Below are positions 41,342-52,570 of a DNA stretch of 64,000 nt, piece after piece. A model generated the notes under the pieces. That model did not search any database. It worked only from the letters and a program-made list of their open reading frames with translations, and was not told where the DNA came from. Both the position numbers and the translations under genes were made by a program. Source of the DNA: Apiosordaria backusii (taxonomy: Eukaryota; Ascomycota; Sordariomycetes; Sordariales; Lasiosphaeriaceae); contig JAUKTV010000002.1 of NCBI GenBank assembly GCA_030549205.1, forward strand, positions 2,294,001 to 2,358,000. Direction: 5' to 3'. Each line of letters starts with the position of its first letter. The stretch's first letter is position 1.

Positions 41342-41779
41342 GGCCTGGCTTTATTTGGTTCAGAGCTGGTTTCCGTTGTTGTTTCCATTTCGAGCGCATG
41401 GCATAGCGTTGTGTTTTTTGAGCATGTTTGAAGTTGGGGTACATACTGGATCGGGCCAGGACCAGGGAATTTGGTTAATATACCATTCTAAGGTGGACGC
41501 TTCCCTGTCATCTTGACAGCATTGTACATATGGTCATATCTATCATTGAATGTAATTGTGACATAACAACACTGTATCAAAAGAACCACCCATATCCGTA
41601 GTCCACCACAGCCCAGTCCAGTCTTAACAACTCCCCAATATCCCCCCTCATATCACCCTACAATGCTCCCAAGTGGCGATTCCGATATGTACAAACAAAA
41701 GAGAAGAGTCAACGACGGGTATCACACCTCAAATACACCACATGTCACCACCTCACAACCAACTCCCCATTGCTGATAC
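41342..41779. other. Intergenic between convergent genes
   Basis: Shared 3' region of the AN1 gene and the MTP18 gene; no feature is supported. Confidence 0.5.
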
Positions 41780-42784
41780 CTACTCCCTCTTCTCCTTCCC
41801 ACTAGCCAAAGGCTTCTCACTCAAAGGCTTCTCACTCAACTGCCTCTCCCTCCCAATCAGCGGCGCATTCCCCACCGCCCTCTCTCCGCCCCAAGCCTCA
41901 AACGCCTTATGGAACACCCACTCCACAGCATTTTCCACCGGCTTGTCAAAGATCCTCGGCAAAAACGGCACCACCGCCAACCCCAGCCCAATCGGCCCCC
42001 ACGTCCTCACCGTCGGGTTCTTGACATCCTTCATCGCCCTGCCCGAGTACCTCACCACGGAGTGGATCGTAAACGCAGGCAACCCCATACTCGCCAAGCT
42101 CTGAAAAATCGCACGTTGGAGCATCACGGTTCTGTAATCCTCCAACGGGGGGACCACCCCCGGTGTCGTGGGGGGTAAATGAATGGGGGTTTGGGAAGTG
42201 GCATCCTTCGCTGCGTTTACCCCGAGGAGTTCCTTCTGACGGGAGGATAACTCGATGGCGGGGTTGAGGATCCGCTGGTTGTGCAAGTAGGCTTTGTACC
42301 CTTCGTAGGAAACATCCCCCAAAATGTACGCCCAGGAGATGCCGTACGCGGCGCGGACCCAGTTGGGGTGGGCGACGGGGCGGAAGGACTCGCCTATGTC
42401 CGAGGTGTAGGCTACGTAGCGGTGGGCGGAGAGCAGAATGGTGCGGAAGCGGGAGGCGTAGGCTGCGTAGCGGACGTTGGAGTCTGTTGAGGGGGGGACG
42501 CTGGATATAAGGGGTTGGTTAGGGGGGTGGGGTTGGACAGGGGGAGGGGGAAAGGGAGGAACGTACTATCCCTCGTAGAGCTCGTCAAAGAAGTTTTCGT
42601 CTTTGTCGGCCTTGTCGATGATTTTCTGGAGGTCGGAAGGGATTTTTTTGGGCTCGGGGAGCTTAGTGCTCGGGTCAAGGTCTTTGGTTGCGCCGGCGAC
42701 TTTTTTTACGGTTTCGGTTGTTGCATCGTGGACGGTTTTTTGGTCGGGGGGATGGGAGCTTCCGGAGGTGAAGGGCCAAACCAT
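41780..42784 (-). CDS. Mitochondrial fission process protein, MTP18/MTFP1 family
   Basis: 312 residues from exons 42784-42567 and 42500-41780 (donor GTACGT, branch CTAAC, acceptor CAG, phase 2, whole codons). The family core starts at SDSNVRYAAYASRFRTIL-like sequence (NVRYAAYASRFRTILLSAH) and continues RYVAYTSDIGESFRPVAHP, WVRAAYGISWAYILGDVSYE, then VMLQRAIFQSLASMGLPAFTIH and the C-terminal GLAVVPFLPRIFDKPVENAVEW. Members are inner-membrane proteins of mitochondria with several helices and affect fission and shape. A 15-bp tandem duplication near the 3' end repeats LSEKP. Divergent from the ATP synthase subunit k gene, another mitochondrial component. Confidence 0.9.
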
Positions 42785-43383
42785 TGCGTGTTTTTGTTTT
42801 TGTTGTTGGTGGTGATTAAGAAGTATAAAGGGATTGTTGAAGCAACGAAGCAAGCTATGACTTGCGACAAGGGGGATGGAGGGGTTGCGACGGCTTTATA
42901 GCTTCGAAGGATTGGGTCACACCCAAGGGATAACCAGGTAAATGCAGTGGCTGAATCAGGAGTGTGGATGCGGTTGCTATAACACCGAGATTGCAGCTCA
43001 ATAAACGTGCAGTTGCGAAATGGAGATTCCGTTCTTTCTCGTCATCGGCACGAAAAGCTTCGGACGTTCAAGCTGCCGCGCATAATTTGGTGACGTAGTT
43101 CTTCGGCTCACCGGGATTTAGTGTCGAAGGAGCCGATAAGATCCTTATCTCTTGCGGCTCTTTTACGTGGCCGTCCGTGCGCCCGTAGTTCGTAGGCTAG
43201 TAAGGGATCTGGCAAAATCTCGGCTGTTTAGCTCCAACGACGGAGCTTGGCCAATTCGAACATTTGCTTGAACCTCATTGCCATCGCCAATTCGTACCAC
43301 TGCGTCGTTTTCAGTACACCAGCCACACATCACCAACCACACACCCCGAGTTCCCTCTCGAATACCACACACCTCTATTCAAA
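42785..43383. promoter_or_regulatory. Bidirectional upstream region, MTP18 and ATP synthase subunit k
   Basis: 599 bp between two divergent nuclear genes for mitochondrial inner-membrane proteins. No TATA box is evident. Candidate elements are not named; co-regulation is inferred from the arrangement. Confidence 0.5.
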
Positions 43384-43800
43384 ATGGGCGCCCAGATGTA
43401 CAACGTTTTCGGCAAGCAGGTTGCTTCGCAATACGTCAGTGCTCTTCTTTTTTCGCAGTCTTCCGACATGACCCGAACCCCGAGCTATCCCCTTCGTCGC
43501 GACGACATTGACGAAGAAAACAAGACGAATTGCTAATCTATGTGATGCAAAACAGCTGGCCATGGGCGTCCTCGCCTCCCTCTTCGGCGGTGTCGCCCTC
43601 GCCACCTCCGGCGGCAGCACCCCCAAGCCCACCACCCCCGGTGCTACCCCGCCAATCAACGCCTCCAGCTCCGACGAGGCCGACTTCATCAAGTAACATA
43701 CACCTTCCTGTCACTGTTGAGGGAACAGTTCTAACGATGTCTTTTTACCGCAAACAGGAAGTTCCTTGAGCAGGAGGGCTCCGCCGACAAGAAGCACTAA
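43384..43800 (+). CDS. ATP19: Mitochondrial ATP synthase subunit k
   Basis: 76 residues from three exons: 43384-43434, 43556-43692, 43758-43800, phases 0 and 2. The protein reads MGAQMYNVFGKQVASQY, then the single membrane helix LAMGVLASLFGGVALAT, a Pro/Gly/Thr loop, PPINASSSDEADFIK and the tail KFLEQEGSADKKH. This is the fungal Atp19 pattern throughout: start, helix, conserved PPINASSxDE and charged end. Subunit k sits in the membrane part of the F1Fo enzyme and helps dimer stability. There is no cleavable presequence, as usual for this subunit. Confidence 0.95.
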
Positions 43801-44438
43801 GATGGACATGCAATAGAAGGGATGGGTTGCTGGGTAGACGATGAAGAACGAGCAGACATACACCCGGGTTCATCATGCTTCCATTAGAAGGCTGTGGGTG
43901 TTGATGATGGGCGGTGAACAAAAGCAAGCATGCATGTTGTCGGCTTTTTGCTGTTTCTTCTCGCGACGCTCGGACTGTCGCCGTGAGAAGTGTACATACA
44001 TATCATCATCAGCAAGGGGCGGGTGTGAGTGGAATAAGACAAAAAGCAAGATATTTCCGGCCGGACCTTGATGCTTGTGGTGTTCATGTCAATCTTTTAG
44101 AGATTGGTCTATGGAATCTTGAGTTGCAAGTACGTCGACTTTTGAGTTAACATAGGAGGGTGTTTTGGGGGGTATTTCTGCCCATGTAACAACACTAACA
44201 ACCACAACATCTCTGGTTATATCATGACGATGCTTTACCCGGCCTCTGTAAGTCGCCGGCTTTAGCTTTGGTAGTTTGGGATCCTTCTGAAAGACAAGGG
44301 GCGAGGCGCAGGAGTCTGCTAACAGCCTAAAAAAGACACCTGTTGAACAGGAAGCACGCATCTTCTTCGTAGGTATTTAAGTTAATGAACGATGAGTCGT
44401 TGATCATTTTGGTCAGATAGAAATGAGTTCGGTGGCTT
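43801..44438. other. Intergenic, no gene seen
   Basis: Downstream of ATP19 and of the short Glu/Arg-rich frame. No coding or RNA feature supported. Confidence 0.45.
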
Positions 44439-44618
44439 CTATGAGTACTGACGAGCTGTCAAGGCCGCCTCGCGATCCTCTTCCAGCTGTCTCTGTCGGT
44501 CTTCCTCGGCTTCAATTACTGCCCGGCGTTCCTCCTCAAGTTGCCGCTGCCGCTCTCGCTCTTCCTCTGCCCGTTGTGCCTCAGAAACCCAAAACTCATC
44601 ATCGTTCAACATTGTCAT
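44439..44618 (-). CDS. Short Glu/Arg-rich coiled-coil frame
   Basis: A 59-codon frame opening with two close ATGs (MTMLNDDEFWV) at 44618 and ending at a TAG at 44439-44441. Almost the whole product is a single charged helix of AEEERERQRQLEEE type, with a second similar turn EAEEDRQRQLEEDRE. The two halves are alike in DNA and protein, pointing to an internal duplication. No splice site links it to an upstream exon with confidence. It may be a small peptide gene, the last exon of a larger one, or a non-coding purine-rich tract; I lean to coding only weakly. Confidence 0.35.
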   Translation of the reverse strand: MTMLNDDEFWVSEAQRAEEERERQRQLEEERRAVIEAEEDRQRQLEEDREAALTARQYS

Positions 44619-45274
44619 CTCTCTGAGAATATTGGTCTAGATTCATCCGCGGCGTGCATCCATCACACTTGTCGCGTGTTGTGTTGAGGCAGTCAGACGG
44701 TATTCGAGGAACTTCGGGAGGCCGTCTTGTTGACCAGGACATGTCAGCTCCGGTAAAGCTCTGGTAAAGTCTCGGAGACCGCATAGCAAAATGTCCATGT
44801 CAGCTCTCCATCCGCGGCCCCATCTGTCATTGTTGCTGTTCTGTTCTACTGACTGTCGAATGTCAACAGAAAGTGGCAAAACAGAGAACTGACCGAGAAA
44901 AATAACCAAAAGGAGAATGTATCAAAATTGGCTCAAACAGGGAGATTCAAGGACCTATTGTCAGCCAGACAATCTTGCAGCCGGGTCATCTTTATACCAC
45001 TTGACCAGACAAGCTGGGAGTGGATGGGTAATTTTGATATTGGCTGCTCCTTCCTCGAGCATTATAAGTTGCTCAGTGCATTTGGAGATCCCGCATTGGG
45101 GAGTACACTTGAATCTTCAGGCATTTCGATTTTGTTTGTCCACGGCTTCATGAGGTCGAAGTATAAATCTCTTTACCGAGACTATATACATCAAACCTCA
45201 CATACATATCAAATCACTATCTCCTCCCAACATCCATTTCCCCATCAACCATACCTTCACCACGTCATATTCAG
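44619..45274. other. Intergenic, no gene seen
   Basis: No supported gene. Frames on both strands overlap without splice sites or family features. Confidence 0.4.
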
Positions 45275-48200
45275 TCACTTTTCCTCCGAGGCCACTACAA
45301 CCGGATTCTCAGCAAAATACTTCTTCAGATAGATATGGTTATGCTTGACCCAGTGCCCTGAGCCTCCTTCCGCCACCTCCGCCTCCAGCAACAACCTCAA
45401 CTTATCCAACGGCGTTTGCCCCTCATTCTCAGCATCCCACCTAGCCCCATGCCGAATCAAGACATTAATACTCTCGACCACCATCTTCTCCCGCAGCACA
45501 AGAGCACACTGGCAATTGTACGGGACCCGTTCAGCGTCTGAAGAATAAACCGGAGGAATACGGCATGCACGAGCAAAGCCTTCGAGGAGTGTGTGCAAGA
45601 TGGGCATGACTCGATAGTATTTGCCATCCACAAGACCGCCGCGGCAGGTCTCCGGTTTGCCGTCATATATATTATTCCACGACCAAATCGGACTGTTGAG
45701 ATCGATCGCCTTGTTGTGCTTCAGGACCACCTCAAGGATCTCCGGGTTTGGTGGTGAAAGCCCCTCACGAGGCTCCAGCGCTCTGTACAGACATTTCATT
45801 CGCCCGTTTGTTGGTGTCATGAACGACGATAAGGGAGCACCGTCGGCGATTTGCGCAAAGAACATGTCGACCATGTCTAGAATCTCGCTGTCGATGTGAC
45901 CGCAAATCACCCCGTATCTATAGATTGGCGGGTGTCTGTAAACAAAACGCCTGAAGTTGCTGCTTATAGTCTTATTCAGGTGCGGGTACTTCGAGATTAC
46001 TCTCAGGAGCGCCTCTAGAGTTTCCCTTGCCTTGAGAATCTCCGTCCTCGACATGTGATAGAATCTATCAGCCCGGCTGCGCTCCAAAACCGTATAGGCA
46101 TATGGTTCCTCCGGGAGCTCACGTGGATCAAGGTGTAACCCCTCCCGGAGAGTTGCTTCCGCAAGCTTGTCAACTGTCTCCGGGACTCCCTCCTTTGTCG
46201 AGTGTTCTTTGCATAAAGCAAGTATTGTTTTGTGGAGCCAGCTGATGAACTGATCGCCTGGCCAAGTGCTGTCCAAAAGGAAGTTAATCGAACGCAAGTC
46301 CGCGTAGGTGGTAGCTATTTGGGCAACTGATGAGAGCGCAGATGGTCCGGCCATTGCCAGCATCCGCTCTGCTCGGGATGGTAGTTGCGGTGAAAGATCT
46401 GTTACTGACACTTCTGAGGCTCTGGGTTCCCGGCCCGCCATGTTTGTGAACAAGAGGCTTGTCCAGCATTGCACCCACTCGCCTTTCCCGTGTATAGATT
46501 GAAACTTGTTGAACCACCATTCGCAAAACTCAAAAGAGCTACGAAGCACCCCATACTCGAACACACGTTTCGCCCAGGTGAGGGGGATCGCCTTCAGTCC
46601 ACCATCATTTGCTAGCAGCATCAAAAGCCTGTCTAGGTAAAGCTCCACTTTCTTCTTGTGCTGCTTCCAAAGCTCATAGACTCTTCCTCTGAGGATACTC
46701 TGAAACAACCTCAGGCTTCGTTCAAAACTCAGTAACAGAGGCTTTGCCGGTCTTGCACCATCTGGTCTCTCGAGGAGATAGATCACCGTCTCCATGATGT
46801 CAAGGGTACTATCTTCGAAGGCATTCAAGGGAGGCATGCGGAAGCCTTCCCCCCCCTGATAGCCATCCAGTGCCCGATAGCCTGCCAGCACCCGATCAAG
46901 AAGGTCCTGGCTGGTTCCCCCCCCTGATAGACATCCACTGCCCCATCCACTGCCCGATAGTCTGCCAGCACCCGATCAAGAAGGCCCTGGCTGGTTCTAC
47001 TACTGAACTGTAGCATTGGTTGAACCGCCATTTTATCACCTTTTCGAATTGCCGCTCCCAAAGCGGAGTCGCTTCCAGTCGTTGTTTTGCATGAGAACCA
47101 ACTACTATCACCGAGTATTCCGCACCAGCTGCAAGCATTTTCAGCGACGACTAGGTCGGGGTCTGCCCCCAATTGCAAGAGCCGTTTGATCAACGTAAGC
47201 AGCTCTTGCTCCTCCTCTTTGCCTCTCTTTGGGTATAATATCCTCGTTTCCTGAAGCATTGACTCCATAAATGCCTTGTCCTGCATCTTGTGCGACACGT
47301 GTCGGCTGTCATTCCGTGTTTGGCACACAAAACAAGCCCTAAGAGCAACGGTGTAGCTCGTCAAGGCTCTTAGATGTGGGCCGTCTTCGGAGGGTGTACC
47401 AGGCGCCAACAAATCGAGCAAGTAGTTGGCATCTCTATACAGCCCGTAAAAGCAAAGAAACACGAGGGGAGAGTGTGGGTCAGCAGCTGAAAGCTCGAAT
47501 CCCTGGTCCAATAACCATTTCCCAGTCGTACGTATGTTTCCTGACAGAATGGCATGACCCAGCGTGCGAGACCTCGATACTGACAAAGTGGCAATGCGGT
47601 CATGAAGAAGCTGACACATGGCAATATTGCCAGTACAAGCCGCCGTGTCAAAGGCAGAGAGCGAATAATCATCCGGTTTCCCATCACATTCGGAGTGTCC
47701 CACGTCTATATCGTGAGAGCCGCGGTCAAGCAGCAGTCGAACTATATCCTCCTGTATAGAGCAAATAGCAATGTGCAAAGGCTTCCAAAGCATGGGACGT
47801 TTGGCAGTGCAGAGGTTCACGTTGGAATGCACTGCTTTTGGTTTCGGGTCTAAACAATCGCAGTATCCCCGGCAAAACATCTCTCGGTCTGCTCCACGGT
47901 CCAGCAAGAGGTTTACTGCGGCAGTGTCTCCTCGCTTGCAAGCCACGTGTAGCGCCCCCCAGTAATAACCTCCTGTCTGGAGCGATTCCCGGCGAGGAAT
48001 GGCGGCAAGATTCACGAGGCGTTCAACCCAGTCAGGCAAAATATCTTGACCATCGTCACTGTCTTCATCGTCGTTACTAATAGAGAAAGCCGGAGGACCG
48101 CATGTAAGGATGTTGCCATTCAAGCAAACTTGTAGCCATTGCGTGTAGAAGTTCTGGACCGTGCTTGGATCCGTTGAATCATACCACATACTGCCTCGCC

Positions 48201-48648
48201 CCGTAGGTGTGTTATCAAGGAGATGGCTGCATAGCTCTTCCTGAATGACGTTGGCCACAAAATGCCCATCGAAGCGCGGCAGCAGGGTTCGGCGTTGACG
48301 AGGGCCTTGCTTCTCGAACAGATCTCGGCGACTGTACTCGGGCAGATATGACCAGAATTGATAGTTGGGATCGACCCCATAATCCAGAAGCCGCTCCATG
48401 ACGTCCAGCTCGCCAAACTCGGCCGCCCAAATCAGAGCGGAGCCTCCGATATCAGGCTGTTTCAGAGCGACATGTTCGTAGAGGTAACCGAGCAGCCCGT
48501 CGGATAGGCGGTGGTTGACGCGAGCAAATGCGATGGCAGTTCCGTAAGCTGAATTGGCGAAAAGAAGGTCTGCAATCATATAGATGATCTCGTTGGGAAG
48601 GTCTAGGTCTCGAGTAGGCGGTGAAGATGATGGCGATGGGGAAGCCAT
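45275..48648 (-). pseudogene. Ankyrin-repeat protein gene broken by frameshift
   Basis: The ATG at 48648 starts a 607-codon frame ending at 46825. A second frame overlaps it and continues to 45275 (about 540 codons). The N-terminus is F-box-like (LDLPNEIIYMIADLLFANS...ARVNHRLSDGLLGYLYEHV), followed by ankyrin repeats: ALIWAAEFGELDVMERLLDYG, GALHVACKRGDTAAVNLLLDRGA, KPLHIAICSIQEDIVRLLLDRGS, and in the second frame VESINVLIRHGARWDAENEG. The two frames meet in a tandem duplication (46849-46996) whose unit is not a multiple of three, so one original gene of about 1,100 residues seems split. A small intron removing one copy is possible but no good splice pair is seen. If read alone, the first frame lacks the last third. 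Confidence 0.65.
46849..46996. repeat. Frame-breaking tandem duplication in ankyrin gene
   Basis: Copy one is 46849-46916 (68 bp) and copy two is 46917-46996 (80 bp). Each starts with eight C and ends CTGGCTGGTT, and they are about 90 percent alike. Copy two has an extra 12 bp because CATCCACTGCCC is itself repeated. Both 68 and 80 leave remainder 2 when divided by 3, so the duplication shifts the reading frame. Confidence 0.85.
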
Positions 48649-49284
48649 TTTGATCGTGAGATTGTCAGTGGGGGTGATTGAGAGACGAATGCAAGGTGAG
48701 TTGTTGAAGAAAAGAAATCTGGGGGAATTCTAACTATTTGTAAAAGAAAAAAATTGGGCAGAGTTTAAATGCAGGTGGTCTCGAAAAGGTTTGTGTCTCG
48801 ATGCCCTCGACCATGCGGCTCACTGTGGCTTCAAACCTTCCTCAGCCATCAACCCAGTGTGGCACCACATTCCACCCTTGCACCGACCTGAGAATATAGG
48901 CTCCAAGTTCGTCAGAGTTTTCAACCTGGGGACGCCCAGAGAAGGGGTGGAATGGCTCAGCAGTTTGAGGAGATGTCATACAAACTGCCAGCGCCCACGT
49001 AGGCGCCCGCGCTGATCTTGACGCACCCTCAGGGTTTGATTCCAGTCCGGCTCCCGAAGTCTTTTGTTTTTTTCTTTCGTAAACAAGATGATATGTCTTT
49101 TTCCTTCATGCCGCATTCCCACTTACTTGCCTCAAGATCGCTTTAAAGCCCGGCCTAATAACTGAGAAGCCACAATGTACCTGGTAATTTTGTACACACA
49201 GACTATCATTTCGAGGGAAATCCAACGCTAATTCTAGAAAACATACTACCAAAATCTAAAGAAGATTTCTTTGCTCATACCGTT
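48649..49284. other. Intergenic, no gene seen
   Basis: Upstream region of the ankyrin gene and downstream region of the GH27 gene. No coding or RNA feature supported. Confidence 0.45.
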
Positions 49285-50747
49285 TCAAGCCGTCGTGACC
49301 TTGATGACACGCATATCGTGCAGGTTAATGTTGAACGAAACGCCTGCCCCGTTCCCGGTCTGACCCGTGTACATTTCTTTCCACGCATACGATCCGGAAC
49401 CCCCCAAACCCGGGACATCCTTGAAGTTGACGCTGTATGTGCCCACCGAGGTCCCCGCGCAAAGTCCAATCACCACGCCGTCCGAGAGCGGTCCCGCCCA
49501 ATACGGGTAAATCTTCCCACCTACCGGCGCTGGCGCGCCCGGCGGCCTGAAGGTTGTCGCCGGCCTACCGAGAGAATCCTGGTTGATGTCAATCAAGCCC
49601 TTGTTACGGATAATGGTCAGGGTGGAATTGGAAATCTTTTCGAGATCCAGACCCAGCACAAGCGGCGACTTGGTGATGGCCCAAAGGCCAAAGTGCAACC
49701 TCTCCTGGTCGACACTGAGCTTGGGTGATCCGAGATAGAGCATATCCAGATCGTTGAAGCCACCTGGACCGCTGTACTGGTGGATGCCGGCGGCCGCACT
49801 GCCGATCCGCTCGACGCTGGCCCAGTCACCCCAATTGTCTACGCTCATTCTATTTTTTTTCTTCTTAGCGCTTTAGCCATTAGATCGCGACCAGCGGTAT
49901 AGCGTACCTCCATGAGTGGCCGTATGTGGCACCCCACGTCCAAACTTCATCGCGGCCCCAGTTGCAAAGGTTGAAATGCAGCTTGCGGGTGTTCTGGACG
50001 CTAAGAATGGCGTCCCTCATCGGCGCATACCACGTCTTGGTGCTGCCAGCCGGGCTGGTGCAAGTTTGGGGTCGAGGGTTTTGTCGGCACGGTGTATAGC
50101 AGTTGTCATATTTCCTACACGTATATTCCAAGTCGTGAGCCATATCATTCCGCTTTGAAAAGTCTTGTACATACCAAAAGTCAACCCCCCAGCTCACCAG
50201 CTGCGCAACGTCACTCTTTTCGTGTCCCTCGCTTCCTGGATATCCAGCGCACGTCTTGTCGCCAGCGCACCCGTACAAGCCGAACTTCAGTCCCATATTG
50301 TGGATTCTGTCGGTGACAGCTTTGACGCCGTTGGGCCATTTTGCTGGGTCTGGTACCAACCTTCCAGCGCTGTCGCGGCTCTTGGTTGACCAGCAGTCAT
50401 CAATGTTGATGTCTAGGATACGTTAGACTAGGTACCTGGGGTAAGGGTGGTAGAGAAGGATATCCTCCTCTCTGGTGCGACTTACATTCATACCCGAGAT
50501 CCTTGAGCCCGAGGGAAACGAACTTGTCCGCCGTAGCGAGAGCATATTGGGCCGACGCGGCGTTGCACTGGGCGACATTCTGGGAACACGGTTACCACCT
50601 GTTGAGGAGCGGACTGGAAGGAGCCTGATCACATACCCAGCTACTCCAGCCCATGTGAGGTTTTAAACCAATTCCATTATCCAAGGCCGACGTCAGCCGG
50701 GGTATGGCGATTGCGGATAGGAGTACAGCTTCCCTGGACTTCATCAT
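49285..50747 (-). CDS. Secreted alpha-galactosidase, GH27
   Basis: 404 residues from five exons: 50747-50637, 50579-50486, 50412-50175, 50114-49908, 49849-49285; all phases agree. A signal peptide (MMKSREAVLLSAIAIPRLTS) precedes LDNGIGLKPHMGWSSWN, the start of the GH27 barrel. Key segments are YINIDDCW, GLKFGLYGCAGDKTC, VDFWKYDNCYTPC with the nucleophile Asp (intron in the FW/K junction), WRMSVDNWGDW with the acid/base Asp, and the GLWAITKSPLVLGLDL helix. The C-terminal beta domain is complete. It releases alpha-linked galactose from galactomannan and raffinose-type sugars. A TATA box lies 74 nt upstream. Neighbour of an acetylxylan esterase, both for plant cell-wall breakdown. Confidence 0.95.
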
Positions 50748-50820
50748 GGGCTACCGGGATGCTGCAGATCGATGCTGGTTATCCAGAGTAGCTTTGGATG
50801 AAAGCACACTCCAAAGCACA

Positions 50821-50830
50821 CTTTATATAA
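50821..50830 (-). promoter_or_regulatory. TATA box of the GH27 gene
   Basis: On the minus strand this reads TTATATAAAG, 74 nt upstream of the ATG at 50747, a spacing usual for highly induced fungal secreted-enzyme genes. Confidence 0.6.
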
Positions 50831-51618
50831 CTTTTCTTTGTGCTCTTCGCAGACAGCGAGATGCGATAAATCGGAACGAATTATCCCGGAGCTTGAGCCT
50901 CTCTCACCTCAGATAAGTCCACTAGCAACGTGCCATGACATCAATGGAGTCAAAGATCCGCAACTAGGGAGGTAGTTCCGCTTGTTCCTGCTGTTCTACC
51001 GTGAAACAAGAGAATGCAATATCCGGACGGACTACGGCCTCCAATCAGATGTGTGGGGCCGAAGCTGCAGAACCTCTGGGTCAAGCGCTCCAATGGATCA
51101 TGATGCGCACCAATTGGGCATGAATCGTCGTCACTCCCGGGCTTTCAGTGTCGTAAGGTCCTCCCATTGAAGCAAGGTTGAAGCAGTGGTCTGGTCGGCG
51201 CTTCGTCACCATACCCGGTATTGATGTGCAACCCCGATGGCAGTGGAGGCCTTATTCGGATATGAGGCATCCAGACTCGGTAAAGAACTCGAGATTCAAG
51301 TCTACGGTTTATATTTGTAAACAAATGCTATCTTCAGGCGCCGCAAGCTAACCCCCAGACAGTCATGGAGACCAAGCAGGGACTGCCAAAGGTTCGGCAG
51401 AGAAGAACTGAAGCAATGCTTCTAGCAACACAGTTGCTGTATCGGTTGGATTTCTCATACTTAGGTTGATCAGATCCCATCAACGCACCATTTTCTCCAT
51501 GAAAATGATCGGTACCTTCGCCGACCGGCTCACGAGTGGTTCCATCCCCTTTGGACAGCGTACCGCTTTGATCAAGCCCCCCCGTCGGGCCACTTCCGAC
51601 TTGACAAGTGGCAGCCAG
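50831..51618. other. Intergenic, no gene seen
   Basis: Upstream of the GH27 gene and downstream of the CE1 gene. No coding feature supported; carbon-regulation sites were not placed because short consensus words are not decisive here. Confidence 0.4.
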
Positions 51619-52570
51619 TTACAGACCAAAGAACTTCATATCCTCATCACCGTGAACCGGGACACCATGGCCCACCCCTTTCGCATACACACCGGTCAGC
51701 CGCTCACCAAATACCTGCGTGGTATACCCTCCCTCGGGTGTATCTGCGCTCTCCTCAACCGGCACCCCTGGATATCCGAAAACAGTCGTCCACTGCGCAA
51801 TCGAATAGTTGTAATTCGCCGGCGCAATCGTGGTATCCACGCTCCCGTGGTAAATCTGCATGCGCGGTCTGGTGCCGTTGTACCCTGGATACGCGTCGTA
51901 CACCCAGCCCGCCCACTGTTCTGGGGTGAGATGATTCATACGACCGCCTGAGCAGTTGCTGTTCCAGCCGGCGACAGAGTCGGTGAAGAAGCAGCCGCAG
52001 GCCACGCCCGAGTAGTTTATCACGGCCGCGAAAAGGTCGGGATAGGCGGCTGCTAGTATGCTCTGCGACCACCTCATTGTTAGCACAACGTACTACCCCC
52101 AAGGTTGTAACAGCGGTAACCAGTTGGGTAGAGAAGTGGGGACGTACGGCCATCATACCGCCCGAAGACTCTCCAATGACATATACCCTTGCCGGATCAG
52201 CTTTGTATCTGTCAACCGCATACCGAACCATGTTGGCTATCGCGTTGCTATCCGCCCCGCCATCCCGCCGCAGCGTAGCCCGCGAAGATACATCCCAGCA
52301 GCCGCCCGAATTTGGCGACTCTGGGTATATGACCAGAAACTTCTTTTCGTCGGAAAGACGTTTGTAGGGACTCCCGTTATAATATCCCCGGGCTGTGCCT
52401 GTGCAGTAGTGCACCCCGACTAGGATGGCTGGGTTAGGGGGAAGATCGGCGGGGATATAAATGAACATTTTGGCTTTGCTGGGGTTGGAACCGAAGTTTG
52501 TGATCTCTTGGAGTTGAGCACAAATGCCATGTACGGAGAGAGATGATAAGAGAAGGTGCGAGAGCTTCAT
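51619..52570 (-). CDS. Secreted acetylxylan esterase, CE1
   Basis: 288 residues from exons 52570-52148 and 52062-51619 (donor GTACGT, acceptor CAG, phase 0). A signal peptide (MKLSHLLLSSLSVHGICA) is followed by the CE1/PHB-depolymerase core: ILVGVHYCTGTARGYYNGSPY, FLVIYPESPNSGGCWDVSS, DSNAIANMVRYAVDRY, the nucleophile elbow VIGESSGGMMA (Ser), QIYHGSVDTTI (Asp region) and GVGHGVPVHG (His). The pattern and length are those of fungal AxeA-type acetylxylan esterases, which remove acetyl groups from xylan. Feruloyl esterases share the fold, but CTGTA...SPNSGGCWDVSS favours acetylxylan activity. No carbohydrate-binding module is attached. Confidence 0.9.
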
